Positions 45,624-54,601 of a stretch of DNA of 64,000 nt are shown piece by piece. Both the position numbers and the translations under genes were made by a program. A model generated the notes under the pieces. It worked only from the letters and a program-made list of their open reading frames with translations. It was not told where the DNA came from and searched no databases. This stretch comes from CAYNRE01 sp964399535 (GTDB lineage: Bacteria; Planctomycetota; Planctomycetia; Pirellulales; CAYNRE01). The stretch spans positions 1-64,000 of the forward strand of contig CAYNRE010000050.1 of assembly GCA_964399535.1 (NCBI GenBank), in the 5' to 3' direction. Position 1 is the stretch's first letter; every line of letters begins with the position of its first letter.

Positions 45624-48600
45624 CTACTCCCGAGTCAAGAACTCGTCGAGGTTCAGCAGAACCCGGGCTACGGCCACCCAAGCTGCCTGTTCCTCGAGGT
45701 GGGGTGCCGTCTCAGCCTCGGCGGTGGGCACCGCGCACAGCGCCGCGGCATCGCTGCGATGTTCGCGGTAGTGCTCCCGGGCCCCCTGCAATGCGGTTTG
45801 CAGCGTGGCGACTTCCGATTCCTTGGGCTGCCGCAGCAGCACCCATTGTAGCCCCCGGCCGAGCCGTTGCTTGTCGCTGCCCGGCGACGTCTGCAATCGG
45901 TGCGCCAGCGCTCGGGCCGCCTCGGCATGGACCTCGTTATTCAGCAGCACCAGGGCCTGCAGCGGCGTATTCGAAACCGTGCGCATGGTGCAGGCCACGT
46001 TGGTGTCGGGCGCATCGAACGTGGTTAAGCTGGGGTACAGAATCGTCCGTTTCAGAAACGTATACATGCCGCGGCGATACCGATCGCTTCCCTCGCTGCC
46101 GCGCCAGGAAAAGTTGTTGGCATAGCTCAGCTTGGCCAATTCATCCGGCATGGGGGGGAAAACGCTCGGCCCGCCGACCCGGGCCGAAAGCAGCCCGCTG
46201 ACCGCAAGCGATAAATCGCGCACAATCTCGGCCTCGACGCGGAAGCGATTCTGCCGAGCCAGCAGCCGATTGGCCGGATCGCGCTCGGCCAACTCGGGCC
46301 GGAACCGAGAAGATTGGCGATAGGCTGACGACAGCACCACAAGCCGAATCAACTCTTTGCGGCTCCAGCCCAGCGGACCCTGAAACTGGCTGGCCAGCCA
46401 ATCGAGCAGCTCGGGGTGCGAAGGGGCCGCGCCCCGCACGCCGAAATCGCTGGTGGTTTCCACGAGCGGCGCGCCGAACAAGTGCAGCCAGACGTGATTG
46501 ACCGCCACCCGGCTGGTGAGTGGACAATCGCCTGAAACCAGCCAGCGGGCCAGGTCGAGCCGGTCGGCCTGATCGCCTCGGGCCCGAAATTCACCCAATC
46601 GCGCGGGTGGCCCCGGCGATACGCCGTCGGTGGGTGAGAGAAAATCGCCACGGTGAAATACCTGGGTCGTTCTCGCCAGGCGGGGCCGCGCCATGGTGCG
46701 CACGGTGGTCCAGCGCGACTGCGAGGCTTTCACCAATTCTCGCCGCTGGCGCGCCAACGCCAGCCAACGCTCGTCGGCGGCTACCTGGGTTAGGTAGTGC
46801 TGAAAGAGCTGCTCGCGGGTGCGGGCCACGCGTTTTTCCGGATACATTTCCAGCGCGGCGGCGATTTCGCGCTCGGAATACTCCAGCCCGCGCTCGTCGC
46901 CCGAGAGCGCCGCAAGCTGAAATTTGCCCAGCGTGTGCCGCTGACCGTATTGTTGCCGCAGGGTGATTCGAAGCGAATCTCCCGGGGCCACTTCCAAAGG
47001 CTCACGCGTGCGAACGCGCAGCCAGTGGGCCGCGCCCAGCTTGCCGCCGACGGCCCACCCGCTGGGCTTGCCGCTTTCAGAATCGCGCAGCACGCGGTCG
47101 GCCGAAAAACCGCCCTGGGCGTAATCGGCTTCGGCGCGGTGTAACGCAATTGTGCGTTCGCTGCCATCGGCACGCACGAGTACCAGCAGAAGCTGGGAAA
47201 GCACAAAATTGCCGTTCTCGGCTCGGCCCGGTCCCTGGCCCGGAAGGCCGTCGTCGGGCAGCACGGAAAGCTTCAGCCCCGTGAGCCGTCGCGATGTGCC
47301 CTCGCCCTCAGCGGCCGGCTCGCTCCAGGCAGCGGTCACCGTCAGCGTTTGCTTGTCGGGCGCGGGCCGATCGGCCGTGGGCAACAGCGCGATGGTATTC
47401 CCTTCAATGCGAGCCTCGACGTCGTCGGCGTGCTCGCGCTGGACGTCGCGAATCTCAAGCGGATGCTCGGCCAAGGGCGATTCGCTCTGGGCCAAGAGGC
47501 GGGCCCGGGCCTCGACTTCCCAGGCCCGCTCGGCGTCGGCCAACTCGCGCTGACGGGCTTCGAGAGCGGCGTCGATCGGAGCCAATTGCAAGTCGAGCGA
47601 GCTGCGATTGGGTAACTCGGCCGGCAACAGCCGGTTGGTTTCGTCGCTCTGGTTGAAAAAGGCGAACAGCCGGTAGTAATCCACTTGCGAAAGCGGGTCG
47701 TACTTATGGTCGTGGCACCGGGCGCAGCCCACGGTTAACCCCAGCCAGACGGTTCCCACCGTGTCGGTGCGGTCGAAGCAAGCGGCCACGCGGAATTCTT
47801 CTTGATCGACCCCCCCCTCTTCGTTCGTTAGGGTCTGCCGCAGGAACGCGGTCGCCACTTGTTGATCGGTGGTGGCCTCGGGCAACAGGTCGCCGGCCAA
47901 TTGCTCGATGGTGAACTGGTCGAAAGGCTGATCGCGATTCAGCGATTGAATGACCCAGTCGCGGTAAAGATAAGCGTCGTCCCGGGCGCGGTCCTTTTCG
48001 TATCCGTCGGAGTCGGCGTAGTGCGCCAAATCGAGCCAGTGTCGGCCCCAGCGTTCGCCAAAATGGGGCGATGCCAGCAGCCGATCGACCAGCCGGCTAT
48101 AGGCGTCTGGAGCGGAATCGGATAGAAACGCCTCGACGTCGGCCGGCGCTGGGGGAAGGCCCAGCAGGTCGTAGTAGAGCCGTTTGATCAGCGTGGCTCG
48201 ATCGGCCTCGGGCGCGGGGGAAAGCGATTCAGCCTGCAGCCGAGCCAGCACGAAGCGATCCAGCGGGGTGGCCACCCAGGACTCGTCGCGCACGGCGGGT
48301 GGCTTGGCCGCCACCGGCCAGCGCAGCGACCAGTGCACCTGCCAGGGGGCGCCTTCCCGAATCCAGCGCACCAGTTGCGCGGCTTCCGCCTCGGTGAGCG
48401 GCTTTTCCCCCTCGGGAGGCATCCGCTCGCTGGGCTCGGAAGTCTGAATTCGACGGACCAGTTCGCTGGCCTCGGGATCGCCCGGCACAATGGCCCGTTG
48501 GCCGCTAGCGGCCTCGGCCAGAGCTGCCTCGCGCGAGGTAAAGCTAAGGCTTGCCTCGGGCTCATCTCCCCCGTGGCATTTCAGGCAGCGCTCGGCCAGG

Positions 48601-48776
48601 ATCGGCCGCACGTCGCGGTCGAAGTCGAGCGTATCGGCGGCGGCCGGCCGAGCGGCCACCGAAAACCAGGAACAGCAACCTACCGCCAGAAGCGGGCCGA
48701 GGCGGCTGAGCCAACCTTTCCGCACGGCCTGGTGAAGCCGGCGAAAAACCTCCGCACTGAAGCCCGCAAACGACAT
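45624..48776 (-). CDS. PSCyt1-DUF1549-DUF1553 planctomycete cytochrome-like protein
   Basis: The 1050-residue exported protein starts with a signal (to about residue 48), then a PSCyt1 domain with CLKCHGG (Cys64, Cys67, His68) and PPEGEKPLTEAE, a typical c-type heme site. DUF1549 (about 165-365) carries a second CxxCH in CARCHDHKYDP (351-355). A linker with a coiled coil (about 395-430) and a beta-rich domain with NGNFVLSQL...WAVGGKLGAAHWLRV (about 475-620) lead to DUF1553 (about 690-1000: VNHVWLHLFGAPLVETTSDFG, PELLDWLASQF, MYTFLKRTILYPSLTTFDAPD). It is probably a multi-domain periplasmic redox or polymer-processing protein. It is followed by its DUF1501 partner. Confidence 0.92.
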   Translation of the reverse strand: MSFAGFSAEVFRRLHQAVRKGWLSRLGPLLAVGCCSWFSVAARPAAADTLDFDRDVRPILAERCLKCHGGDEPEASLSFTSREAALAEAASGQRAIVPGDPEASELVRRIQTSEPSERMPPEGEKPLTEAEAAQLVRWIREGAPWQVHWSLRWPVAAKPPAVRDESWVATPLDRFVLARLQAESLSPAPEADRATLIKRLYYDLLGLPPAPADVEAFLSDSAPDAYSRLVDRLLASPHFGERWGRHWLDLAHYADSDGYEKDRARDDAYLYRDWVIQSLNRDQPFDQFTIEQLAGDLLPEATTDQQVATAFLRQTLTNEEGGVDQEEFRVAACFDRTDTVGTVWLGLTVGCARCHDHKYDPLSQVDYYRLFAFFNQSDETNRLLPAELPNRSSLDLQLAPIDAALEARQRELADAERAWEVEARARLLAQSESPLAEHPLEIRDVQREHADDVEARIEGNTIALLPTADRPAPDKQTLTVTAAWSEPAAEGEGTSRRLTGLKLSVLPDDGLPGQGPGRAENGNFVLSQLLLVLVRADGSERTIALHRAEADYAQGGFSADRVLRDSESGKPSGWAVGGKLGAAHWLRVRTREPLEVAPGDSLRITLRQQYGQRHTLGKFQLAALSGDERGLEYSEREIAAALEMYPEKRVARTREQLFQHYLTQVAADERWLALARQRRELVKASQSRWTTVRTMARPRLARTTQVFHRGDFLSPTDGVSPGPPARLGEFRARGDQADRLDLARWLVSGDCPLTSRVAVNHVWLHLFGAPLVETTSDFGVRGAAPSHPELLDWLASQFQGPLGWSRKELIRLVVLSSAYRQSSRFRPELAERDPANRLLARQNRFRVEAEIVRDLSLAVSGLLSARVGGPSVFPPMPDELAKLSYANNFSWRGSEGSDRYRRGMYTFLKRTILYPSLTTFDAPDTNVACTMRTVSNTPLQALVLLNNEVHAEAARALAHRLQTSPGSDKQRLGRGLQWVLLRQPKESEVATLQTALQGAREHYREHRSDAAALCAVPTAEAETAPHLEEQAAWVAVARVLLNLDEFLTRE

Positions 48777-48899
48777 AGCGCGATCGGCTCCTTAAGCAGA
48801 CGGGCGGGAGGGTGCCGACCTCCTGGGAGCCACGCCGGCCGAGCCGATCGACGCAATCGCCCCGACCCCGCCTTCCCGCTTGCGCCTGAAACGGCAAGC

Positions 48900-48970
48900 T
48901 GCCCCGCTACGACTCGAACGTAGAATAACTGATCCAGAGTCAGTCGTGTTACCAATTACACCACGGGGCA
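48900..48970 (-). tRNA. tRNA-Gln (anticodon CTG)
   Basis: The minus strand folds into a full cloverleaf of 71 nt: acceptor stem TGCCCCG/CGGGGCA (seven pairs), D arm GTGT/ACAC, anticodon stem ACTGA/TCAGT with loop CTCTGGA (T33, anticodon CTG, purine 37), and T arm CTACG-TTCGAGT-CGTAG. The anticodon reads CAG, so the tRNA is for glutamine. CCA is not encoded. It lies 123 bp upstream of the DUF1553 gene on the same strand. Confidence 0.95.
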
Positions 48971-49478
48971 GTGGTGACCGAGACGGACTGAGCCATCTCG
49001 AGGACGATATCGTTTCGGAAAGAGTGCTCTTCCGACGCGGTACCGCTCGGTTGGGGCGCGTGCGCAAACAGCAACCACCTGGCCGCTGCTGGTTGCTTTA
49101 CGGACAAAGGCACAGCCCCCCCGCGACGCAACCTCAACCAACGGCCTGCCACTGGCGCGAGCCAACGGCCAACCACTAGCGCGCCTCGCGGCCGGGAACT
49201 GGTCTGCCTGGCGCCCCATTTGCACCCGGCAGGCTAGCCCGTTCAGGCTACGTTCCGGGGGCACCATCGTCAAGGCATCGGGCCGGGGTTGCCGGCGCGG
49301 GAAACCGGACCCGGTAACCGGCTGGGCCAATACACCCCCAGCCGAGTTGAACTAGCCGAGTCAGACCGTGCCCGAGTCGGGTCGAGCCCTGCCGAGGAAT
49401 TGTGACGAATCTGTCAATTTCAGCGAGTGGTCGCCTCGCGGGGGCGGTTTGCCGCCGCGCTCCCCGGGGTGCTGTCAA
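48971..49478. other. Intergenic region between tRNA-Gln and the FHA gene
   Basis: About 500 bp of GC-rich sequence without a gene. The tRNA promoter should lie just right of 48970 on the minus strand, but no clear hexamers are seen. Short direct repeats around 49136-49180 (ccaacggcc) are the only structure noticed. Confidence 0.35.
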
Positions 49479-49508
49479 TTGACGCTGCGGTTTTCGGCGA
49501 CATAAAAT
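49479..49508 (+). promoter_or_regulatory. Sigma70-like promoter of the FHA-GAF-PP2C gene
   Basis: TTGACG at 49479-49484 and TAAAAT at 49503-49508 are separated by 18 bp and stand 166 bp before ATG 49675. This is the best-matching promoter in the window; both hexamers differ from consensus by one base. Confidence 0.6.
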
Positions 49509-49674
49509 CGCTCGCGTCGCTGGCGGCATTCCCACGGGGCGCTCCGCTTCGCGCGGCCGAGCGGTCTGGCAATCGACCCTCCGAGCATGCTGCCGGGGCC
49601 TGATTCCGCCGCGGGGGGCCAGCACTCGTTCCTATTTTCGCGCTCCGAGCTCCAGTCGAATCGACAGCCCACCG

Positions 49675-51348
49675 ATGGCGATATTGCGGGTCATCAGCGG
49701 TAGTACTCCTGGCCAAGAGATTCCCATCGAAGGGAATCTCGCCGTGCTCGGCCGGCATCCCAATTGTCATATTAAGCTCGAAGACGGCTCGGTGAGCCGA
49801 GAGCACGCGCGGATTACCCGTCAGGGCGAGCGATTCTTCATCGAAGACTTGAACAGCCGGAACGGAACCTTCGTCAACGGACGACTGGTGGAAGGCTGCC
49901 AGCCGCTCCAGGAAAACGACCACCTGAAGCTGTGCGACCTGCAGTTCTCCTTCCACCACGGCCGACCGCCCGACGAGCGACAAACGCTTTCGTCGGCGGC
50001 AAACCTGACTTTGGTACTCGACGAAGCCGGCAGCGATTCCAGCGCCACGATCATGACCCGGCTCGACGTTTCGCAGTCGAACTCGGGCCTGCGCGTGGGG
50101 GTGCGGCCCGAGGTGAAGCTGCGAGCCCTGCTCGAAATCTCCGAGAGCCTGGGCAAGGCCCTGCAGCTCGACGAAGTGCTTCCCAAGACTCTCGATAGCC
50201 TGTTCAAGATTTTCTTGCAGGCCGACCGGGGATTCATCTTGTTGGGCCAGGGCGACGGTCGGCCGCTGGTACCCAAGGCGATTAAGCATCGCCGCGCGGG
50301 CGACGACGAAACCATTCGCATCAGCCGCACCATTGTCGACCAGGTAACCAAGAGCCGCGAAGCCATACTTTCGGCCGACGCCGCCACCGACCAGCGGTTC
50401 GACATGAGCCAGAGCATCGCCGATTTTCGTATCCGCTCGGTCATGTGCGCCCCGCTGGTGGGGAGCGACAACCAGGTGCTGGGTGTCATTCAGATCGACA
50501 CCATGGACCAGCGCTCGCGGTTCCAGCAGGAAGACCTGGACGTGCTGGCCAGCGTGGCCCGGCAAGCCGCGTTCGCCGTGGAAAATGCCCAGTTGCACGA
50601 AACGGCAATGCGCCAGCAGCGGCTGGACTACGATCTGCAACTGGCTCACCAGGTGCAGCAGGGTTTCTTGCCCGAACAGGCGCCGCTGATCGAAGGGTAC
50701 GAGTTCTTCGACTACTACGAGCCTGCCAGCCAACTGGGCGGAGACTACTACGACTACATTCCACTGCCCGGGGGGCGGCTGGCCGTGGTCGTGGCCGATG
50801 TTTCGGGCAAGGGGGTGGCCGCCTCGCTACTCATGGCCAAGCTCTCGTCCGAGGTACGCTACTGCCTGGCCAGCGAGCCGCAGCCCGCACGGGCCCTCGA
50901 CCGATTGAACGCTACCTTGGTCAATGGCGGTTGGGAAGATCGGTTCGTTACGTTCGTGCTTGCCCTGTTGGATCCTGCCTCGCACGAGGTGGTGGTGGTC
51001 AACGCGGGCCACATGCCCCCTTTGCTGCGGCGCAAACAGGGCGATATCGAGGAGGTGGGGGCCGACGCCAGTGGGCCGCCGCTGGCCATCGACGGCGACA
51101 TTCACTACCAGCAGTTGAGCCTGGTGCTGGAGCGGGGCGAATCGCTCTCGATGTTCACCGACGGAATCAGCGAGGCCATGAACCCCGGCGGCGAACTTTT
51201 CGGCTTGGATCGCCTGACCGCCGAGTTGGCAAGCGGCCAACCCTCGGCCGCCGAGCTGGGCAAACGCACGCTCGATGCCGTGGGGCGGTTTACCGCCGGC
51301 CGAGCCCAGTCGGACGACATCTGCTTTCTTTGCTTCGGCCGGCTCTAG
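49675..51348 (+). CDS. FHA-GAF-PP2C (RsbU-type) signalling protein phosphatase
   Basis: An N-terminal FHA domain (about 1-95) has LGRHPNCHIKL, SVSREHARI and NSRNGTFVNG, the phosphothreonine-binding residues. A GAF domain covers about 145-310 (AIADFRIRSVMCAPLVG). A short coiled segment (about 310-335) precedes a PP2C/SpoIIE phosphatase domain (about 335-557) with the metal residues in LGGDYYDY, VADVSGKG, MFTDGISEA and QSDDICFL. It should sense a phosphorylated partner and a small ligand and dephosphorylate a Ser/Thr target such as an anti-sigma-factor antagonist. It stands alone, with no kinase or sigma factor near. Its stop TAG shares its TA with the left end of an inverted-repeat element. 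Confidence 0.92.
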   Translation: MAILRVISGSTPGQEIPIEGNLAVLGRHPNCHIKLEDGSVSREHARITRQGERFFIEDLNSRNGTFVNGRLVEGCQPLQENDHLKLCDLQFSFHHGRPPDERQTLSSAANLTLVLDEAGSDSSATIMTRLDVSQSNSGLRVGVRPEVKLRALLEISESLGKALQLDEVLPKTLDSLFKIFLQADRGFILLGQGDGRPLVPKAIKHRRAGDDETIRISRTIVDQVTKSREAILSADAATDQRFDMSQSIADFRIRSVMCAPLVGSDNQVLGVIQIDTMDQRSRFQQEDLDVLASVARQAAFAVENAQLHETAMRQQRLDYDLQLAHQVQQGFLPEQAPLIEGYEFFDYYEPASQLGGDYYDYIPLPGGRLAVVVADVSGKGVAASLLMAKLSSEVRYCLASEPQPARALDRLNATLVNGGWEDRFVTFVLALLDPASHEVVVVNAGHMPPLLRRKQGDIEEVGADASGPPLAIDGDIHYQQLSLVLERGESLSMFTDGISEAMNPGGELFGLDRLTAELASGQPSAAELGKRTLDAVGRFTAGRAQSDDICFLCFGRL

Positions 51349-51478
51349 TGCTCTGTCACAACTTGGATTTCGGGTCCGGGCGTATCACGGAGCACTAGGT
51401 ATTTGCTTGCCGCCGAACCACTTACGTGTTCGGCGGTCGTGCTGTGTCACCCGTAATTCTACGTGTGACACAGCACTA
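51346..51478. mobile_element. MITE-like element with terminal inverted repeats and TA flanks
   Basis: The left end TAGTGCTCTGTCACA (51346-51360) and right end TGTGACACAGCACTA (51464-51478) are inverted repeats with one mismatch, both ending in TA. Three hairpins lie in a row: 51346-51397 (TAGTGCTC/GAGCACTA), 51410-51436 (CCGCCGAAC/GTTCGGCGG) and 51439-51476 (GTGCTGTGTCAC/GTGACACAGCAC, 12 perfect pairs). The 133-bp element has no gene. TA target use is typical of IS630/Tc1-mariner-derived miniature elements. It sits between convergent genes and may also act as a terminator. Confidence 0.65.
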
Positions 51479-51531
51479 GCGCGGCCAGGGGTTGGGCCAA
51501 CCGCCCGAAGAGTGCCACCGCGCCGCCGCGC

Positions 51532-52974
51532 TCACTCGTACTGCCACTTGACCAGCCAGGGGTCGCCGGTGCGTTCTTGGAACGATTGCAGCTCCCGCTG
51601 CATCCGTTCCAACACCGCGGCGTAGGCCGGATCATCGGCCAGGTTCTTGGCCTCGTCGGGGTCTTGCTCCAGGTCGTACAGCTCCCAACGCGGACGGTGG
51701 CGGTAACCACGCACGGTGCGCCGGCCATAGGGGGCGTCGAGCCCCGCATTCCAGGGGGCCTGCCAGGTGGAAGATCTCCACAGATCGGAAGCGCTGGGAA
51801 AGGGCAGCTCGTGGGCCAGGTTGGCGATTAGTTTGTAGCGGCGCTCGCGCACCACCCGCATCGGGTAGTACATGGTCACTTCGTGAAACGTGTGCGAGGC
51901 GTAAACGCGGTCCCAGCCTTCCGGCCGTGCTTCGGTCAGGGTGCCCAACAGCGATCGTCCGTGCAGCGGTGGCTTGCAGGTGCGGCAATCGATGCCGGCG
52001 AAATCGAGAATCGTCGGCGCCAGATCGACCCAGCTCACCAGGGCCTGAGATACCGTGCCCGCGCTCGGCTGGTAGGGGTTCCGCACGATCAGCGGCAGCC
52101 TCAGCCCCGGCTCGTACACCGTGGTCTTTCCACCGGGAAAAGGAGGCCCGTTGTCGGAGGCGAAGATGACCAGCGTGTCGTCGCGCCGGCCGGTCTGGTC
52201 AATAATCTCCAGCAGCCGATTCAGGCCCTGGTCGATCCGCGACACCGACTGGAGATATTGCGCCAACTCCGCCCGAGACTCGACCGTATCCGGCAGCCAC
52301 GCGGGAACCGGCACCTCGGCCGGGTCGTAAACCACGGGGGCCAGGCCCGAGGCCCCCTCGGGGCGGTTGCCGAAGGCGTTGGGCGCGCCGGGTAAGTCGG
52401 CCAGCACCTCGCCGCTACGGTGGGCGTCGGTTGGGCAAAAGTACAAAAACAGCGGCTTCGGGTCGTCGGCTGCCAGGTGGGGCCGCACCCGCTCGGCCAT
52501 TTGAACCGGGTCGCGCGAGTTGGCCGCCACGGTCACTTGAAAGGGATAGACCGCCTCGGGCGTTACGTGGTGCTTTCCGACGATAACCGTGCGATAACCC
52601 GCCTCGGCCAGTCGAGCGGGCAGGCTCAGTTCTCGGTCGAACGACGAGAAATGGTGCTCGGCATGGGCCAGCCCATACTGGCCCGTGGCATGGCTGAACC
52701 GGCCGTTCAGAATAACCGAGCGGCTGGGGCTGCAACTGGCGGTGGTGCAAAAGGCGGTTTCGAAACGAGTTCCCTCGGCGGCCAGGCGGTCGAGGGCCGG
52801 CGTCTTAGCCAACGGGTGACCGTAGCAGCCCAGCTCCAGCCCCACGTCGTCGGTAACGATCAGCACCACGTTGCGCGGCGCGGCCCCGGTTGGCGAAACG
52901 GATAGCAGCCCCCAGAACGCCGCCAGCCAAACCGCGCGCCCAGGGCGTAGCGCAAACCGCCAAAAGCCGTGCAT
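51532..52974 (-). CDS. Exported sulfatase (formylglycine type)
   Basis: A signal peptide (MHGFWRFALRPGR, hydrophobic core, PTGAAP) precedes a complete sulfatase domain. Metal ligands are in LIVTDDVG. The sulfatase signature is TTASCSPSRS, where Cys81 is converted to formylglycine. KHH, CPTDAHR and ASDNGPPFPGGKTTVYE carry the remaining active-site residues. Target is probably a sulfated polysaccharide. I choose ATG 52974 because GGAG lies nine bases upstream of it; the ATG at 52989 has no such site. Cys rather than Ser means the anaerobic or FGE-type maturase could act, and neither is in the window. Confidence 0.92.
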   Translation of the reverse strand: MHGFWRFALRPGRAVWLAAFWGLLSVSPTGAAPRNVVLIVTDDVGLELGCYGHPLAKTPALDRLAAEGTRFETAFCTTASCSPSRSVILNGRFSHATGQYGLAHAEHHFSSFDRELSLPARLAEAGYRTVIVGKHHVTPEAVYPFQVTVAANSRDPVQMAERVRPHLAADDPKPLFLYFCPTDAHRSGEVLADLPGAPNAFGNRPEGASGLAPVVYDPAEVPVPAWLPDTVESRAELAQYLQSVSRIDQGLNRLLEIIDQTGRRDDTLVIFASDNGPPFPGGKTTVYEPGLRLPLIVRNPYQPSAGTVSQALVSWVDLAPTILDFAGIDCRTCKPPLHGRSLLGTLTEARPEGWDRVYASHTFHEVTMYYPMRVVRERRYKLIANLAHELPFPSASDLWRSSTWQAPWNAGLDAPYGRRTVRGYRHRPRWELYDLEQDPDEAKNLADDPAYAAVLERMQRELQSFQERTGDPWLVKWQYE

Positions 52975-53235
52975 TGATGCAAACTCCATGGAATTGCAAG
53001 CCCCGGCGAATCATCGTTGGCCGTTCAGCACCGGGAGAGCCTCATTCTAAAACCTACTCGGAGTGCCAAGCCAACCGATTTCGCGAGTTGAATCAAGAAA
53101 GCACCCAGGGGGCCGTAGGCACCGCTCGAAGCTAGCCAGGCGGGTGCGAACGGCGTATCATCGGTCCGGGCGCCGGACGAAGTCTGGTCGCCACGCCGGA
53201 CGGGGCCGACCTGGGTAGCTACCAAGGATTGCACG

Positions 53236-54540
53236 ATGAATACGCATCGACTCACGCGGCGTACCGTGTTGCGAGGCCTGGGGGTAAGCATGGCCTTGCC
53301 CTGGCTCGAATCGCGCACCGTTTGGGGCGATGAACCCGCCGGGGCCGAGCCAGCCAGCACGGCTCCGGTGCGCACGGCGGTACTGTTCGCGGGCAACGGC
53401 TTTCATTCGCAAGAGTGGTGGGCCCGCGGCGAGGGTACCCAGTTGGAACTGGGCAAGGTGCTCGAGCCGCTTTCGCCCTTTCGCGAGCGGCTGTTGTTCA
53501 TCCGCGGCCTGTACAACGAAGAGGCCCAAAAGGGCAACATCCATAGCTCGCAAACCGGCAATCTGCTTTCCGGGGCGCCGCTGGCTTCGGGCGGAGAGAT
53601 TCGTTCGGGGACGAGTTTCGACCAGGTCATTGCCGCGCGCCACGGGGCATCGACCCGGGTTTCGAGCCTGGTGCTGGGGTGCGAAAAATCGAACCCGTCG
53701 GTGCACAAGAATTACTCGATGCTCTACAGCTCGCACATTTCCTGGACCTCGCCCACCACGCCCACGCCGCTGGAGATTTACCCGGCCCTGGCTTTCGACC
53801 GGTTGTTTAAAGACGAAACCAGCCAGGGAGATCAAAGCGTGCTCGACGCGGTGCTCGACGAAGCGGGCGACCTGCGGCGGCAGGTAAGCCAGAGCGATCG
53901 GCGCAAGCTCGATGAGTATCTCGACTCGGTCCGCGACGTGGAGCAACGCCTGGGCCGGGCCGCGCAGCGGGGCGAGTTGCAAGGCTGGCGCCCCGCGCTG
54001 GCGGCGCCCGATATGCCCCGGCCCTCCGACGGCCTGCCGCAAGATATCGGCGAGCACATGCGGCTAATGTGCGACATTCTGGTGCTGGCCTTCCAGACCG
54101 ACACGACCCGCGTGGTGACTCTGAAGCTGAACAACGACCATTCGTCGCTTCGGTTTCCGAACCTGGGCGTCGACTACATGATTCATCACTTGCTGTCTCA
54201 CTCCGACACGGCCGATTGGCTGAAAGTAAACCAGTTCTTCCTGGAGCAAATGGCCTACATCGCCCGCCGGCTCGATGCCATTTCGGAAGGGGAGCGAACC
54301 GCGCTGGACAACTCGATGATCCTCTTCCTCTCGAGCATGATGACCGGTTCGCACGACGCCACGCAGTTGCCCGTCGTGTTGCTGGGCGGCGGGGGTGGCC
54401 GATTGGCCGGAGGTCGCGTGCTCGACTATCGCGAGCAGCCCGAGCGACAAATGTGCCGGCTGTACCTGTCGATGATGGACAAGGTGGGCATCGAGCTCGA
54501 CCGCTTTGGCGACGCCACGCGGCGGTTGGACGAAGTTTAG
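53236..54540 (+). CDS. DUF1552 protein, Tat-exported
   Basis: The N-terminus NTHRLTRRTVLRGLGVSMALPWLE is the Tat-type leader typical of DUF1552. The body carries VLFAGNGFHSQEWWARGEG, RGLYNEEAQKGNIHSSQTGNLLSGAP, LGCEKSNPSVHKNYSMLYSS in several blocks and LKLNNDHSSLRFPNLGVDY, and ends in LLGGGGGRLAGGRVLDY. The family usually follows a DUF1592/DUF1588/DUF1587 cytochrome-like gene; here none is adjacent. AAGGA lies seven bases before ATG 53236. Function is unknown; the fold resembles DUF1501 relatives. Confidence 0.88.
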   Translation: MNTHRLTRRTVLRGLGVSMALPWLESRTVWGDEPAGAEPASTAPVRTAVLFAGNGFHSQEWWARGEGTQLELGKVLEPLSPFRERLLFIRGLYNEEAQKGNIHSSQTGNLLSGAPLASGGEIRSGTSFDQVIAARHGASTRVSSLVLGCEKSNPSVHKNYSMLYSSHISWTSPTTPTPLEIYPALAFDRLFKDETSQGDQSVLDAVLDEAGDLRRQVSQSDRRKLDEYLDSVRDVEQRLGRAAQRGELQGWRPALAAPDMPRPSDGLPQDIGEHMRLMCDILVLAFQTDTTRVVTLKLNNDHSSLRFPNLGVDYMIHHLLSHSDTADWLKVNQFFLEQMAYIARRLDAISEGERTALDNSMILFLSSMMTGSHDATQLPVVLLGGGGGRLAGGRVLDYREQPERQMCRLYLSMMDKVGIELDRFGDATRRLDEV

Positions 54541-54601
54541 CTGCCGAGGTTTCCGCGGGCGTTTCGCCGTTCCAGGGGCCTCGTCGGCTCGCCCCGGCCG
54601 C

